Assembly: GCA_009767595.1 (NCBI GenBank)
Contig: VSDK01009657.1
Span: 593,163-657,162, forward strand
DNA: 64,000 nucleotides
Direction: 5' to 3'
Origin: Symbiodinium kawagutii
Lineage: Eukaryota > Sar > Dinophyceae > Suessiales > Symbiodiniaceae
The first letter of the stretch is position 1. Each line of letters opens with the position of its first letter. The position numbers and the translations under genes were made by a program. This document shows, piece by piece, positions 55,862 to 64,000 of the stretch. Under the pieces are notes generated by a model, which worked only from the letters and a program-made list of their open reading frames with translations, searched no databases and was not told where the DNA came from.

Positions 55862-56957
55862 CCGCAACAGCACCACCAACAGCACCACCAACAGCATCGC
55901 CAACAGCAGCACCAACCGCCAACTGGTCCAACATCACTGGCCACACCATTTCCCCAACGGAAAAGACGGCACCTCCTGGGTGCGTCCCAGCGCGTATTGA
56001 GCTGCTTGGGACTTGAGCCACGGCGCCGGGGTTCCAAGGTGATCAAGCCGATAAGGTGGGTTATAACCCCTAGAAGTATCAGTCTCTACGGTGATTCATG
56101 AGGGTGGATGTGGAATAATGTGAGCATTTTCCTTGTTGATAGTGATAAATGGTGAATGATGGTAGCTTATGGTGAGTTGACCGTGGAAAAGTACTGACCT
56201 ATATGAATCAAGCATGTATTGACTGTTTCATACGGGAGTAATCATCAAACAAGAGTTTTTTGAGGTGGCTTGATATGGTGTCTATGGTTATCAGCATTAT
56301 GAATAGTGAATGTTTGACGGCTGTCAGCAACGGCTTCTTTCTTGCTGTTTGCGGTTGAACACATTCAACTATATAATCATGGTTGGATACATTGTTCACA
56401 CTTCACAGTGATGGCTGAACACTGCAAAATAAGATTTATAAGGGATGATGATTGACACCGGCCACAAAATATATAGAGGCTATATCCCACCGTGACGGCA
56501 ATCCCACTGAGTCCTGCAATGGATTTTCTCCACTGATGTTCACAGAGTGGTCCCGCGCAGCTGAGTTTGTTGAATTTTGTTTTATTACAGTCCATTTGAC
56601 CATACAGCACCAAGCCGGATAAATCAAGCACTGTAATAGGTAATGGTAGCGAGTTTCCGCTAGTGCAGAATTTCTTCCATCAGCAATGACTGGTTGCTGA
56701 TTTAATAGTGATTAATTGACAATATGATTGGAACAACCTGCCTCATTGCCCATGTTTGTCGTACACTAGCGATGACCAACCCCCGGTGGTGGAACTATTG
56801 TGGAATACTGAAGCTTCAGCTGGTTCAGAAGGGCACATGCAAAATGGCAAGCATTTCCACGGAAGAAGCAGCCATATACGCGCTTGAAATGCAACGTTTC
56901 ATCTATTCCATGTCACCTATCACCAGTTCAACAATGTCTCTCATACACACCATATAG
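55007..56957. other. Mostly non-coding with CAC and CAA arrays
   Basis: A CAC array (55778..55826) runs straight into a CAA array (55827..55865) within a longer ACC/AAC-rich stretch (55700..55920). On the minus strand 55965..56046 reads LEPRRRGSSPKQLNTRWDAP, a weak exon candidate. On the plus strand near 56845..56925 a frame reads ASISTEEAAIYALEMQRFIY without clear boundaries. Confidence 0.4.
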
Positions 56958-57069
56958 GTTCAGATCTCCACAGACATCGACTCAGCAACGACGTGAAGTG
57001 GGTACGACTGAATCTACGGGTGGTTTTCATTCCCAACCAGCTGTTTGTTGCCCGTATCTCAGCCACATG
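56958..57069 (+). CDS. Possible internal exon, plus strand
   Basis: After CACCATATAG the frame reads SDLHRHRLSNDVKWVRLNLR then VVFIPNQLFVARISAT, before the donor GTGGTC. Alternating charged and beta-prone residues look structured. A second open frame overlaps it and cannot be excluded. Confidence 0.45.
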
Positions 57070-57200
57070 GTGGTCTACTAACACCAACAATATAAAAAGA
57101 ATAAACAGGACCAATCAGTTCATAACATCACATTCCCAAGATTTGCCAAGATTTCCCAAGATTTCCCAAGATTCCCTCACTATAGCCTGACCTTAACCAG

Positions 57201-57340
57201 GAAATTTCCGGTGGGATGAAGCCCAGCTCGTTGCAGCACCCAACCGACAGCTACTTTTCGATGACTCGCGGCGCCAGGTGGTGGCTCGATGCCGCAGCAA
57301 CGCCGCAGCTGAGCCATGCGACCAGAGCCTTGCGGCGTAG
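57201..57340 (+). CDS. Possible terminal exon, plus strand
   Basis: After CTTAACCAG the frame reads NFRWDEAQLVAAPNRQLLFD, DSRRQVVARCRSNAAAEPCD and QSLAA, then TAG. It is GC-rich, has no internal stop and is clearly protein-like. The phase does not match the exon just upstream, so a further exon may be missing or they may be separate genes. Confidence 0.58.
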
Positions 57341-57608
57341 CCCACGATCCAACCAACACTTCTGTGCCAACGATCAGATTTCTCTTAGGCTCATGTGCCA
57401 GTGACTTGGCTCATCTTACCTCATGTTGGCTCATGATGTTTTCTTCGGTTCACTTCAAGGCTTTTCACAACTCGTTGTTCTTTTCAATTTTTTTTTGGAT
57501 GATCTTGGATGATTGTAATGTCCCTATTTGGATGCTTTAGTCAAGCACGTTGCGATATCCACCCCGACCTTTGCAACCTCCATAGGACCCCACTGTGACA
57601 CTCCCCAG

Positions 57609-57739
57609 ATGAGCAGCGGTGGGACATTCATTCAGATGCAGTCGCCATGGATTATGATGATGAGGAAGATGAGGATGGCTGTGCAATGTTGATTAACAAG
57701 GAGAGTCAACAATCATGGGGATGCAATCAGATAAAATGA
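57609..57739 (+). CDS. Possible terminal exon, acidic, plus strand
   Basis: After ACTCCCCAG the frame reads EQRWDIHSDAVAMDYDDEED, EDGCAMLINKESQQSWGCNQ and IK, then TGA. The DYDDEEDED run is part of an otherwise ordinary sequence and so is probably real. The product is unknown. Confidence 0.55.
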
Positions 57740-57838
57740 ACAATGTTAATGAATGACCCCAACTAGATCCCAGCGATTTGCAAATGATCAACGGATAGCT
57801 GAACAGCGCTCTGCTGTCAGTCCTCCGCGTATCATCGC

Positions 57839-57895
57839 ATGAAGGTCCTTCTGCTGCCTGCAAGCTGTTTCGGGGAGCCCATGGTGCCGATCAAG
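57839..57895 (+). CDS. Possible first exon, plus strand
   Basis: An ATG opens MKVLLLPASCFGEPMVPIK and the frame ends in ATCAAG before GTACCT. The start could be a short signal peptide. A following exon might be the one at 58453..58551, about 560 bp on. The frame is also open upstream of the ATG. Confidence 0.42.
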
Positions 57896-58452
57896 GTACC
57901 TTCACTGCATCCCCAACATCCCCCAACCATCCCAAAACTATGGTCATGTTGCCATCAACTTTGGGGTTTACCATAGCTATGGATACACCCAACACGTACT
58001 CTGAAAATGAAAGGTTCCAGTGCTGCCCCCACTTGACCTCCATCTGTTCTCTACAATTCGGCAAGGGTCATTGATCGCACTCAAAAGTAATCCCCCTACA
58101 CACACAGAGTAACAAGTGCTTGAAAGAGTGACGATGGTCAACAAACACAAAACGTGAGATCTCACTTCCATGATGGAAGGCTCTGGGTACCATACCAAGA
58201 TGTCAATTGCGATTCAAGCCCCTGCCAAGTAGAGGCGGAGAATTGAAGGACATAATATTTTCTTGAGAAAAGGGTGCCCCTGACATAGCTATTTATAGAT
58301 TCTTTGTCGAATGTTTTCAATCATAACTGTAGCAAAGTTCATGGTCGATCGCAAGTATCCATCATTGTTCCAAAGCAATTTTGAAAATTCCATAACAAGT
58401 CATCGCTAGGAACCGTTACTGGTCATGAGCCGTTTGAAATTCACCATTTTTA

Positions 58453-58551
58453 ACCACCGAAAACCCACGAAACCGCCTGATCCCCATGCTGCGCCTGAAA
58501 GGAAGGACGCCACTGCCCAAGCTCTCGGGATTTGAAGCGTTCGCGGCCTGA
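58453..58551 (+). CDS. Possible terminal exon, plus strand
   Basis: The frame reads ENPRNRLIPMLRLKGRTPLP then KLSGFEAFAA and stops at TGA. It is GC-rich and basic. No AG acceptor is evident just upstream, so the start is tentative. Confidence 0.45.
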   Translation, partial: TTENPRNRLIPMLRLKGRTPLPKLSGFEAFAA

Positions 58552-59073
58552 GGTGCTGATCCAACCAGGTGAACCTATGGTCATGGAAGTACCCCTAGGC
58601 CATCCTAAAACCATCAGTTTCAATGGGAAACCATGAAGTTCGGAGGGGCATCAGGGCTACTACACAAAGTACAGAAAGTGATGAGATCAACTGGACAGCG
58701 GGTGGTTTGATTCACAAAACCTTCAGCCATGACAGCTATGACTTGAAAATCATCCCAATGAAGTTGCTACGAAATATGAAAAATAAGGGACTGCATTCAA
58801 GGGTGATCAACAACAAACAAGTTTTCTCTTCCACTGGTCATCATCAACTTTGCATTTGGAAACCGTGCCGAGGCTTGCTCCATTTTCCATCAGGTTGCGC
58901 GAGATGAACGCTCCCACACTGATCTGGAATTCCGATCACTATGTGATTTGAAACTTGCACCTTTTGCGGTACACGCGTGCATCATTGCCTTAGCGAACTA
59001 CTCGGTAGCAACACCATGAAAGGTGAGGTGATCAGGGAACTCCGTTCCCTCCGACTTCCTATCGGCCGAAGAT
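58552..59073. other. No gene seen
   Basis: A stretch between convergent plus- and minus-strand genes. A partial TCTTGAGAAAAGGGTGCCCC at 58260, further left, recalls one end of the small terminal-repeat element. Nothing else is recognised. Confidence 0.45.
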
Positions 59074-59446
59074 TCATTCAGTGGCCGAGGCGAATTGCCC
59101 GGCCCGTCTGTGACCTTTGGGCTGAGGAGCTAGTCCTGGTGGGGGGGGAAGATTCTGCCCGGGACCTAGTCCTGGGGGCGGTGGAAGATTCAGCGCTTTG
59201 GCTGGTGAGTCTGGCTCTGGGTGCAGGTCTGGATAGGAGGCGGTTGCTTGTCCTATGGCTTGCGGGGTCAGATCCTTGGAGGCCATAGCGAGCTCAATTT
59301 GTTCCTCCACATCCTCCAGCTCAATGACCGACAAATGACCCACGGTGTAGAAACCACCAGAGATTCCCAAGACGCTAAAAAACATAGACGACCAAAGCGA
59401 AGCGAAGGAAAGGTCGTCTTTCATGACCCAAAATGACGAGAAGTAC
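59074..59446 (-). CDS. Membrane-protein gene, last exon (TM helix and Pro-rich tail)
   Basis: After GCCTTCTCAG the frame reads YFSSFWVMKDDLSFASLWSS and MFFSVLGISGGFYTVGHLSV, then an acidic stretch (IELEDVEEQIELAMASKDLT). A Pro-rich tail with LPPPPGLGPG and LPPPPGLAPQ follows before TGA at 59074. The hydrophobic segment is a likely membrane helix. PPPP motifs often bind SH3, WW or EVH1 domains. One base in completes the GG left by the previous exon, so phase agrees. The family is not recognised. Confidence 0.75.
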
Positions 59447-59644
59447 CTGAGAAGGGTTTATATTTTGCTGACAATAATTATTTGTATGAGTATGAAAATT
59501 GTGATCTTGCACCTATGGAATGAAGACGTAAGGCATTCTTACCGGCTAAGCAATGTGGGGCACATCTATTATATACCTTTTTAAATTGTCAATGAAATCA
59601 AGGAACATCCAGCAGCCGTAAATAAAACACATTTCTTGCTTTAC

Positions 59645-59937
59645 CCAAGAGACTGCAAAAAAAGAGACAGTGGAGCTTCAAAGGTTTTCTCTTCCAGTAG
59701 CATCTTCAGCACGGCGTTCGTTGGAATTCCTGCCGTCCAGGAATCTACAAGCTCCTTCTGAAACTTCCGGCCACAGATAATGCGTGCTTGAAAGAATGCG
59801 CAAAAAAAATCACAGACTGACATGCTGCAAAGCCCCAAAGCTGGCTTCTGAGAAACGACACCCAGCAATTGATGTCCTGAGGCCAAATGGTGGCTGAGAA
59901 CGCAAAGCAACAAACACTTTTCTCGCCGAGTCTCACC
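59645..59937 (-). CDS. Membrane-protein gene, internal exon (97 codons)
   Basis: After TTTCTTGTCAG the frame reads GETRREKCLLLCVLSHHLAS, GHQLLGVVSQKPALGLCSMS, VCDFFCAFFQARIICGRKFQ and KELVDSWTAGIPTNAVLKML. It ends LFLQSL before GTAAAG. Cys-rich hydrophobic stretches suggest membrane association. The junction to the previous exon is not resolved in phase. Confidence 0.7.
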
Positions 59938-60167
59938 CTGACAAGAAACATACACGACTTGAACTAAACTTGCCTGTTCAGTTTGACTTTCAAGCCCAAG
60001 TATCGAGCAGTATGTCGAGTAAGAAAAAGCCAAGCTTCACAGCAAGCCCGATTCTTCCATACCTCGTTTGACGAGCATAGTGCACTTGACCGAAACTATG
60101 TACAGCAGTTTGCTCCCTTCCAGCAACCGAAGTTGGGAAGAACAATTTCAGGTTTACCATCGTTTAC

Positions 60168-60296
60168 CCTTAAATTGGCTTTGAAAAAAAAGTCTGCTGG
60201 CTTGCCGCTGGAAAGCTTGGGTGGTGTTTTGGACTTGTTTCTCTTCGTCAGTATAGTTATCTTTCTCATCTTCCTCGTCTTTGATCCCTTCGTACC
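60168..60296 (-). CDS. Membrane-protein gene, acidic exon
   Basis: After TTGGCATGCAG the frame reads YEGIKDEEDEKDNYTDEEKQ, then VQNTTQAFQRQASRLFFQSQ and FK, before GTAAAC. A highly acidic stretch is followed by a basic, Gln-rich one. The reverse frame is open and hydrophobic. It is rejected because the flanking exons are on the minus strand. The exact 3' limit is uncertain. Confidence 0.6.
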
Positions 60297-60399
60297 CTGC
60301 ATGCCAATGCATGTTATGCATGTATATAATGACTAATATGTATAAATATGTTTTTGTATATCGGAAGAAGCTGTTTCCTCGACCCCATTTGTTTGGCTG

Positions 60400-60510
60400 A
60401 ACACGAACGTTATTAGGGGGCGTGTGAAACGATGACGACTTCTGTGAATCGATGACAACTTCTGCGAAGCGATGACAACTTCTTTGAAACGCGCACAAGT
60501 TCTAAACACT
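60400..60510 (+). repeat. Dispersed repeat C, partial copy 3
   Basis: ACACGAACGTTATTAGGGGG and three near-copies of GATGACAACTTCT match the middle of the units at 20540 and 21314. It lies in an intron of the membrane-protein gene. Confidence 0.65.
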
Positions 60511-60527
60511 GGTCAGCACCAGGTCAC

Positions 60528-60809
60528 GTGAGAGACTCATTCAGGTTGCCATTGTCCAGCTGCCTTTGAAATTCCATTGCTTGACGCTTGATTCTATTTC
60601 GCAAAGGCTTGTCTGCATCCAGGCCCATCAACGAAGATCCCATGCAGAAATGACCTACCGCGTGTACAAGAAGTAAAAGCACCAGCGCGGCAGGAGGAAG
60701 GAAGATGTAGACCAGTACCAGCAGTTTTTGCAAGCGCAACTTGCCGCTTTGGGCCGCGCATACAATGAACTGCCCAGCACAAATGCCAGACAGCCAGGAA
60801 GGCAAGGAG
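60528..60809 (-). CDS. Membrane-protein gene, exon with strong TM helix
   Basis: After CAATGTTGCAG the frame reads SLPSWLSGICAGQFIVCAAQ, then KLLVLVYIFLPPAALVLLLL and VHAVGHFCMGSSLMGLDADK. Its end is basic and helical (RNRIKRQAMEFQRQLDN). The central 20-residue stretch is a textbook membrane helix. The 3' end is GTGACC at 60527 or a GC donor at 60549. The latter gives the phase the next exon needs. The intron above is 57 bp with GTAAGT and TTGCAG. Confidence 0.75.
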
Positions 60810-60866
60810 CTGCAACATTGGTAGAAACTGACGTAGTCAAGCTCTCGGGCCACACAACTTACTTAC

Positions 60867-61320
60867 AACATGGCTGGCATCAGAATTTTGCACAGCGGTT
60901 CGAATGTTACATTTTTTGACAGCACGCCCCCAGTGTTTCCGTTCCTATAGACCCAGTTGTCATAGTTATTGTTCCAGCGTGCATCCTGATAAATTAAACT
61001 CAGATGTTCTCGCGGGCAGAAATCCTGATTTTCCTTCTTCTTCCAGCCAACATAGCAACTAGAATAACGTAATAAATCTGGATTTGCAAAATTGCCGCGC
61101 TCTTTGCTGGCAACAATGCCCACAAGAAGAATGAAGCACAGCGATCGAACCGACACCATGGCCACCGCAGTTTTGACGGCAGACTTCTGGCCCTTGCAAA
61201 GCCCGAATGTGGAGTAGCGAACCGGAGAAGTAAGTGCTGCTGGGTTCGAACGGGGGTCAAGGGAGCGAGCTTCCGATCGTTGATCGGCCCAGTTACGCCT
61301 CAGGGGAAGCGGCAGATTTC
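60867..61320 (-). CDS. Membrane-protein gene, long exon with TM or signal-anchor helix
   Basis: After TTTCATGTAG the frame stays open for 151 codons, for example NLPLPLRRNWADQRSEARSL. The segment VRSLCFILLVGIVASKERG is a membrane or signal helix. The part after it (YSSCYVGWKKKENQDFCPRE, NNNYDNWVYRNGNTGGVLSK) has Cys, Trp and N-glycosylation-like sites typical of an extracellular region. It ends ATGTT before GTAAGT. If translation instead starts at the ATG at 61159, this would be a signal peptide. Confidence 0.75.
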
Positions 61321-61459
61321 CTACATGAAAGAAACAAGTTGAAAGTCATAAAACCGTCTTGAACATTCTTGAACCACATCATTTCACAACGTGTGGCCAT
61401 GTTTAGCCCGCCAAATATGGTCTCTTTCAACTTGTCCATCCCAAAACATTCACACTTAC

Positions 61460-61546
61460 CATGAAAATTCTTGACATCAATATCATAGGTTGCATGATAA
61501 ATCACCGAGGGCTCCAGGTTTTCGGTTCCCGGATTGTGTGACTTTC
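61460..61546 (-). CDS. Membrane-protein gene, exon
   Basis: The frame reads KSHNPGTENLEPSVIYHATY then DIDVKNFH, and ends at a perfect donor (CATG before GTAAGT). The G left over joins GA of the next exon in frame. The acceptor is taken as GGGAAAG at 61547, which matches the phase of the exon above. An AG at 61591 would add 14 residues with a Cys/Arg-rich sequence. Confidence 0.65.
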
Positions 61547-61690
61547 CTTTCCCGCATTGGGTTCTTCGGTTCCGGCACCCGTGCGTGAGCCTATTCTATT
61601 CATAATCAATAAACTCACCTCAGTGGCTAACTCAATTTCCATTAATAAACGCACCTCAGTTTGACCCTTTAATACCATTTATGTAAATAC

Positions 61691-61780
61691 CTGACGAGTT
61701 GCCCAACCTAATATGGGGGGTCATTGACAGCCAGATTTCCCGGTAACCACCAGCCATGCACCACGGCCACGACCGGTTGG
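61691..61780 (-). CDS. Membrane-protein gene, exon (frame ambiguous)
   Basis: Between TACTCAACAG and the donor CGTCAG before GTATTT the frame reads NRSWPWCMAGGYREIWLSMT then PHIRLGNSSG. A second frame, QPVVAVVHGWWLPGNLAVND then PPY and a stop, is also protein-like and matches the phase of the exon above better. If that frame is used, the upstream three exons form a separate small gene ending here. Confidence 0.5.
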
Positions 61781-62270
61781 CTGTTGAGTATTGTCGCTTA
61801 TTGCCAATGGCATTAAACATTATTAAGTGATTAATCATGTTTCCAGTTGAAAACACAAATTTGTTGAATTGCACTCGAAATCCACCTGAAAGAGTAACGT
61901 CGCAGTGCTAAATCACCAATCGGAAGATCAGAAACAAAACAGCAAAAGAGAATATCCTTCAAGGGGTACAGCCACACACATTAGAACAGATCGAAACCCA
62001 GAACAGGAAATGGCAATGCTAAATTACCAATTCAATAGCATCATCCGTAACAAGGAAGCAACAATGCAGGAAGAGAGCCACAATCATTGAAGCGAATCAA
62101 AATATAGCCAACAACCGGAAGACAATGCCCCCAAGTAGAAACGCAACCTTGGTTAAGGTGCGGAAAGTAAAAAAAATCTGGGACCCGAAAAAAACCGTGG
62201 GCGAGAACTGAAAAACCATTCGGGAACTGAAAAGCCCGATCTGGGAACTGAAAACGCCAAAACCAATCAC

Positions 62271-62458
62271 AACAATCGCCAGGCAAGGGGAAAAGGTGCA
62301 TCGGCATCAAATTCCTTGGTGCACCTTCCCATGGCGATCAACAGGGGAACGAGGGACAGTGCCTGGGCTGTAGCTGCCATGTGACCGCTTGCCAAAGCAT
62401 GGCGGAAAAAAGAATTCAAGCGGGTGTAGACCAATGAATAAACACCAAATAAATGAAC
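62271..62458 (-). CDS. Membrane-protein gene, second exon
   Basis: After CCCTGCCAG the frame reads VHLFGVYSLVYTRLNSFFRH, ALASGHMAATAQALSLVPLL and IAMGRCTKEFDADAPFP. It ends near TTGTT before GTGATT. The segment AQALSLVPLLIAMG is hydrophobic. The intron above is only 45 bp (GTTGCC to TGCCAG), and phase 0 matches on both sides. Confidence 0.68.
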
Positions 62459-62503
62459 CTGGCAGGGTAGAATTTCAAAACTTCAGCACTTCAGCCAGGC
62501 AAC

Positions 62504-62656
62504 AGGGTGTGTAAACTGCCCAATTTGAAGCACCAACATGGTGCTCAGCACCTCGCAAAACAGTAGGATGCGTGTGGCCACGGCACGTCGTGGCACATCT
62601 GCCTTGACAGTGCGTTCGGCTGCACGCAGCTGGAGCGCCAGTGAATATGAGGCCAT
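62504..62656 (-). CDS. Membrane-protein gene, first exon with start codon
   Basis: ATG at 62656 opens ASYSLALQLRAAERTVKADV, PRRAVATRILLFCEVLSTML and VLQIGQFTHP. The exon ends CACCCT before GTTGCC. The stretch TRILLFCEVLSTMLVLQIG is a likely first membrane helix preceded by basic residues, as in a cytoplasmic N-terminus. Without splicing the frame would end at TGA seven codons on. Confidence 0.65.
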
Positions 62657-63009
62657 GGCGCCAGGTGAAACACAGGTTTTGTCTTCGAATGGGACGGCTC
62701 AATGCTGATTCTTTTGCCTTGTCTTTTCGCGGCTCAAAACAACCAAATCTTCTCAAGAATAGATAAAAGATCAAAATCAGCAATGATCAACTGGTACAAT
62801 TGGGCAGGCGTATCCTGTAGCTCCGCTGGTTTCGTCAGCCACTTGCTCAACCCTTTCAGGTTTTCTGTAGATATGAATCATCCAGAAGGAGATGCCCTGT
62901 TGAGCTGTTGTTTGCACTTAGCTGCACTCCCGGTGAATACCGTGAACATGTAAAAGTACATGAATCATCTATCCAATTCACGTGATCTGTGCTTGTGACC
63001 AATTGCAGT

Positions 63010-63185
63010 TTAGATGGGCAAATTCAGAGCCGATTGGACATATCTCCGGGCAGGGTGCATGTCTGGCATATTTGGCCTCCAAACTGCCTTGCCATGTTGG
63101 TTGTTGAGCTGCAGCCTTATGTATTGCACCGAACGCATTCCACAGGGCAAGCCTGCCCCGACTAAAGCTACGAGCAAGTTTTCTC
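63010..63185 (-). CDS. Possible terminal exon, unknown protein
   Basis: After AAGTTGGAAG the frame reads ENLLVALVGAGLPCGMRSVQ, YIRLQLNNQHGKAVWRPNMP and DMHPARRYVQSALNLPI, then TAA. It looks like a small domain. Two other frames are also open here, so strand and frame rest on composition and the acceptor. Confidence 0.5.
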
Positions 63186-63564
63186 CTTCCAACTTGCATC
63201 ATTCCACTACCTATCTTCATATGAATGGTTTGAACGACAAAATCCATTGCTTCAACATCTGCCATGCAACAAATTACAACGCCTAGCAGCTGCCATCCAG
63301 TCAAGCCCAAATGTCCAGTCGGCGGGTGCCGCATGGAGTGATTGACTCATCTAACCACCAGCTTTCCACTCTCAAAAAAAAACAACATGATGGCCAATCA
63401 AAACGTCCAAGCTGCAGGCAGTCGTTCCGGCAGAGATGTGTGTGTGTGTGTGCGTGTAGATTTGAACCATGACATCTGAATAAGTGTTCCAATTCTACCA
63501 ACATTCCTGATGAAACACTTAAGAATGGCATCCCATATGGTAATAACCCTATGGTGAAGCTTGG

Positions 63565-63732
63565 ATGTTGGTATCCCAGCTACCCGGACCCGCATTGCTG
63601 GGCATCCGAGCCATTGGAACCTTTGTGAGCTCGCACGTCGCCGGGAGGCGCTGCATTCAAGGCCTGAGCGACATCAAAGTCCCCGCTAGTGCCATGCCCT
63701 CAAAATATCACTTGGTTACTAGTGATTCCTAA
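63565..63732 (+). CDS. Plus-strand coding segment, 5' part
   Basis: From an ATG the frame reads LVSQLPGPALLGIRAIGTFV, SSHVAGRRCIQGLSDIKVPA and SAMPSKYHLVTSDS, then meets TAA. The next bases continue in another frame as a long acidic protein (63723..64000). Ignoring one T at 63730 would fuse the two without a stop. The segment may be the 5' half of a gene with a one-base insertion, a sequencing error, or an exon ending nearby. Confidence 0.5.
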   Translation: MLVSQLPGPALLGIRAIGTFVSSHVAGRRCIQGLSDIKVPASAMPSKYHLVTSDS

Positions 63733-64000
63733 GCTGGATGATGACGATGATGATGAGGAGGAGGAGGAAGAAGAATACTTCGCATGGCCGGATGCGAAAG
63801 GTTCTTTATTGAATGAGAACAGTCCCTCGACTAGCTACTATTCAGTTATCCAGTTATCCACTATCATTGCCAATCAAGTGCTGCCTGATTCCGATGCTCT
63901 CGCGATATCTTTGGCAGAGTTCCTGGGGCTCACAGGGAACCAGCAGTTACTTTTGTCAGATTTTGGAGGCAAGAAGCTCAACAAAGGGGGATGGATTAGT
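63723..64000 (+). CDS. Acidic protein, partial, runs off the window
   Basis: The frame reads IPKLDDDDDDEEEEEEEYFA, then WPDAKGSLLNENSPSTSYYS, VIQLSTIIANQVLPDSDALA, ISLAEFLGLTGNQQLLLSDF and GGKKLNKGGWIS to the last base. Thirteen acidic residues in a row precede an ordinary folded-looking sequence. Strand and frame are clear from the 92 open codons. The family is not recognised. Confidence 0.65.

Noticed and set aside
55518..56046. Frames of 93 to 160 codons rich in Thr, Asn, Pro, Gly, Val or Trp
   Set aside because: They run through CAC and CAA arrays in both strands. Only a short minus-strand part near 56000 might be coding.
59983..60336. 117-codon plus-strand hydrophobic frame
   Set aside because: It is antisense to an acidic minus-strand exon with good splice signals and in line with neighbouring exons. 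The hydrophobicity is the mirror of Asp/Glu codons.

Overview
The window looks like nuclear DNA from a large, repeat-rich eukaryotic genome, most likely a dinoflagellate. Coding sequence is broken into many short exons (30 to 370 bp) separated by long introns full of simple repeats. The donor set includes GC and apparent GA sites beside GT, and TPR proteins of this type are, from memory, abundant in dinoflagellates. That placement is inference. No bacterial operons, rRNA, tRNA or CRISPR array were recognised. Most exons were found by hand, from open frame, conserved motifs, splice signals and phase agreement. Most are too short to stand out as open reading frames.

Left part, 1 to 28.6 kb (minus strand). 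One gene runs from a start codon at 28548 down to at least 5932. Nineteen exons are proposed, coding for roughly 690 residues. An N-terminal helical region is followed by a domain with an FFHYTSE motif and a WWGKGVYTV motif (ADP-ribosyltransferase-HYD1-like by eye), a conserved linker, then about nine tetratricopeptide repeats of the kinesin-light-chain/nephrocystin-3 type. Its introns carry a degenerate TTAATGATGG tract, an ATCA array, a 72-bp tandem repeat, a long direct duplication and a pair of inverted ~350-bp elements near the two ends of one 8.2-kb intron. To the left (1 to 5.8 kb) lie an inverted pair of a ~450-bp repeat, an AGACAAAGGGG minisatellite, a CAG/CAA tract and a few isolated exons.

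Middle part, 28.6 to 51 kb. This is mostly intergenic or intronic. Isolated exon candidates occur at 33.8, 34.5, 35.0, 36.0, 37.7, 38.3, 38.8, 41.5 to 44.1 and 46.4 kb. A ~1.8-kb GATA/GAAA-type low-complexity tract spans 38.9 to 40.7 kb. The exons near 41.5 to 43.5 kb share an Ala/Glu/Arg/Gln-rich, coiled-coil-like composition.

Right part, 51 to 64 kb. A minus-strand gene has good exons at 51.60, 52.19, 52.84 and 53.64 kb. Plus-strand exons occur at 56.96 to 58.55 kb. A compact minus-strand membrane-protein gene occupies 59.07 to about 62.66 kb, with unusually short introns (45, 57 and about 140 bp). A plus-strand acidic protein runs off the right edge.

Two cross-cutting features stand out. 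Several introns of the TPR gene have matching short repeats at their two ends with GA or GC donors. Small terminal-inverted-repeat elements, starting GGTTTCTCA and ending TGAGAAACC, are scattered through the window. Both fit the idea of introns and intergenic DNA seeded by small mobile elements. How the separate genes relate functionally cannot be told from the sequence.
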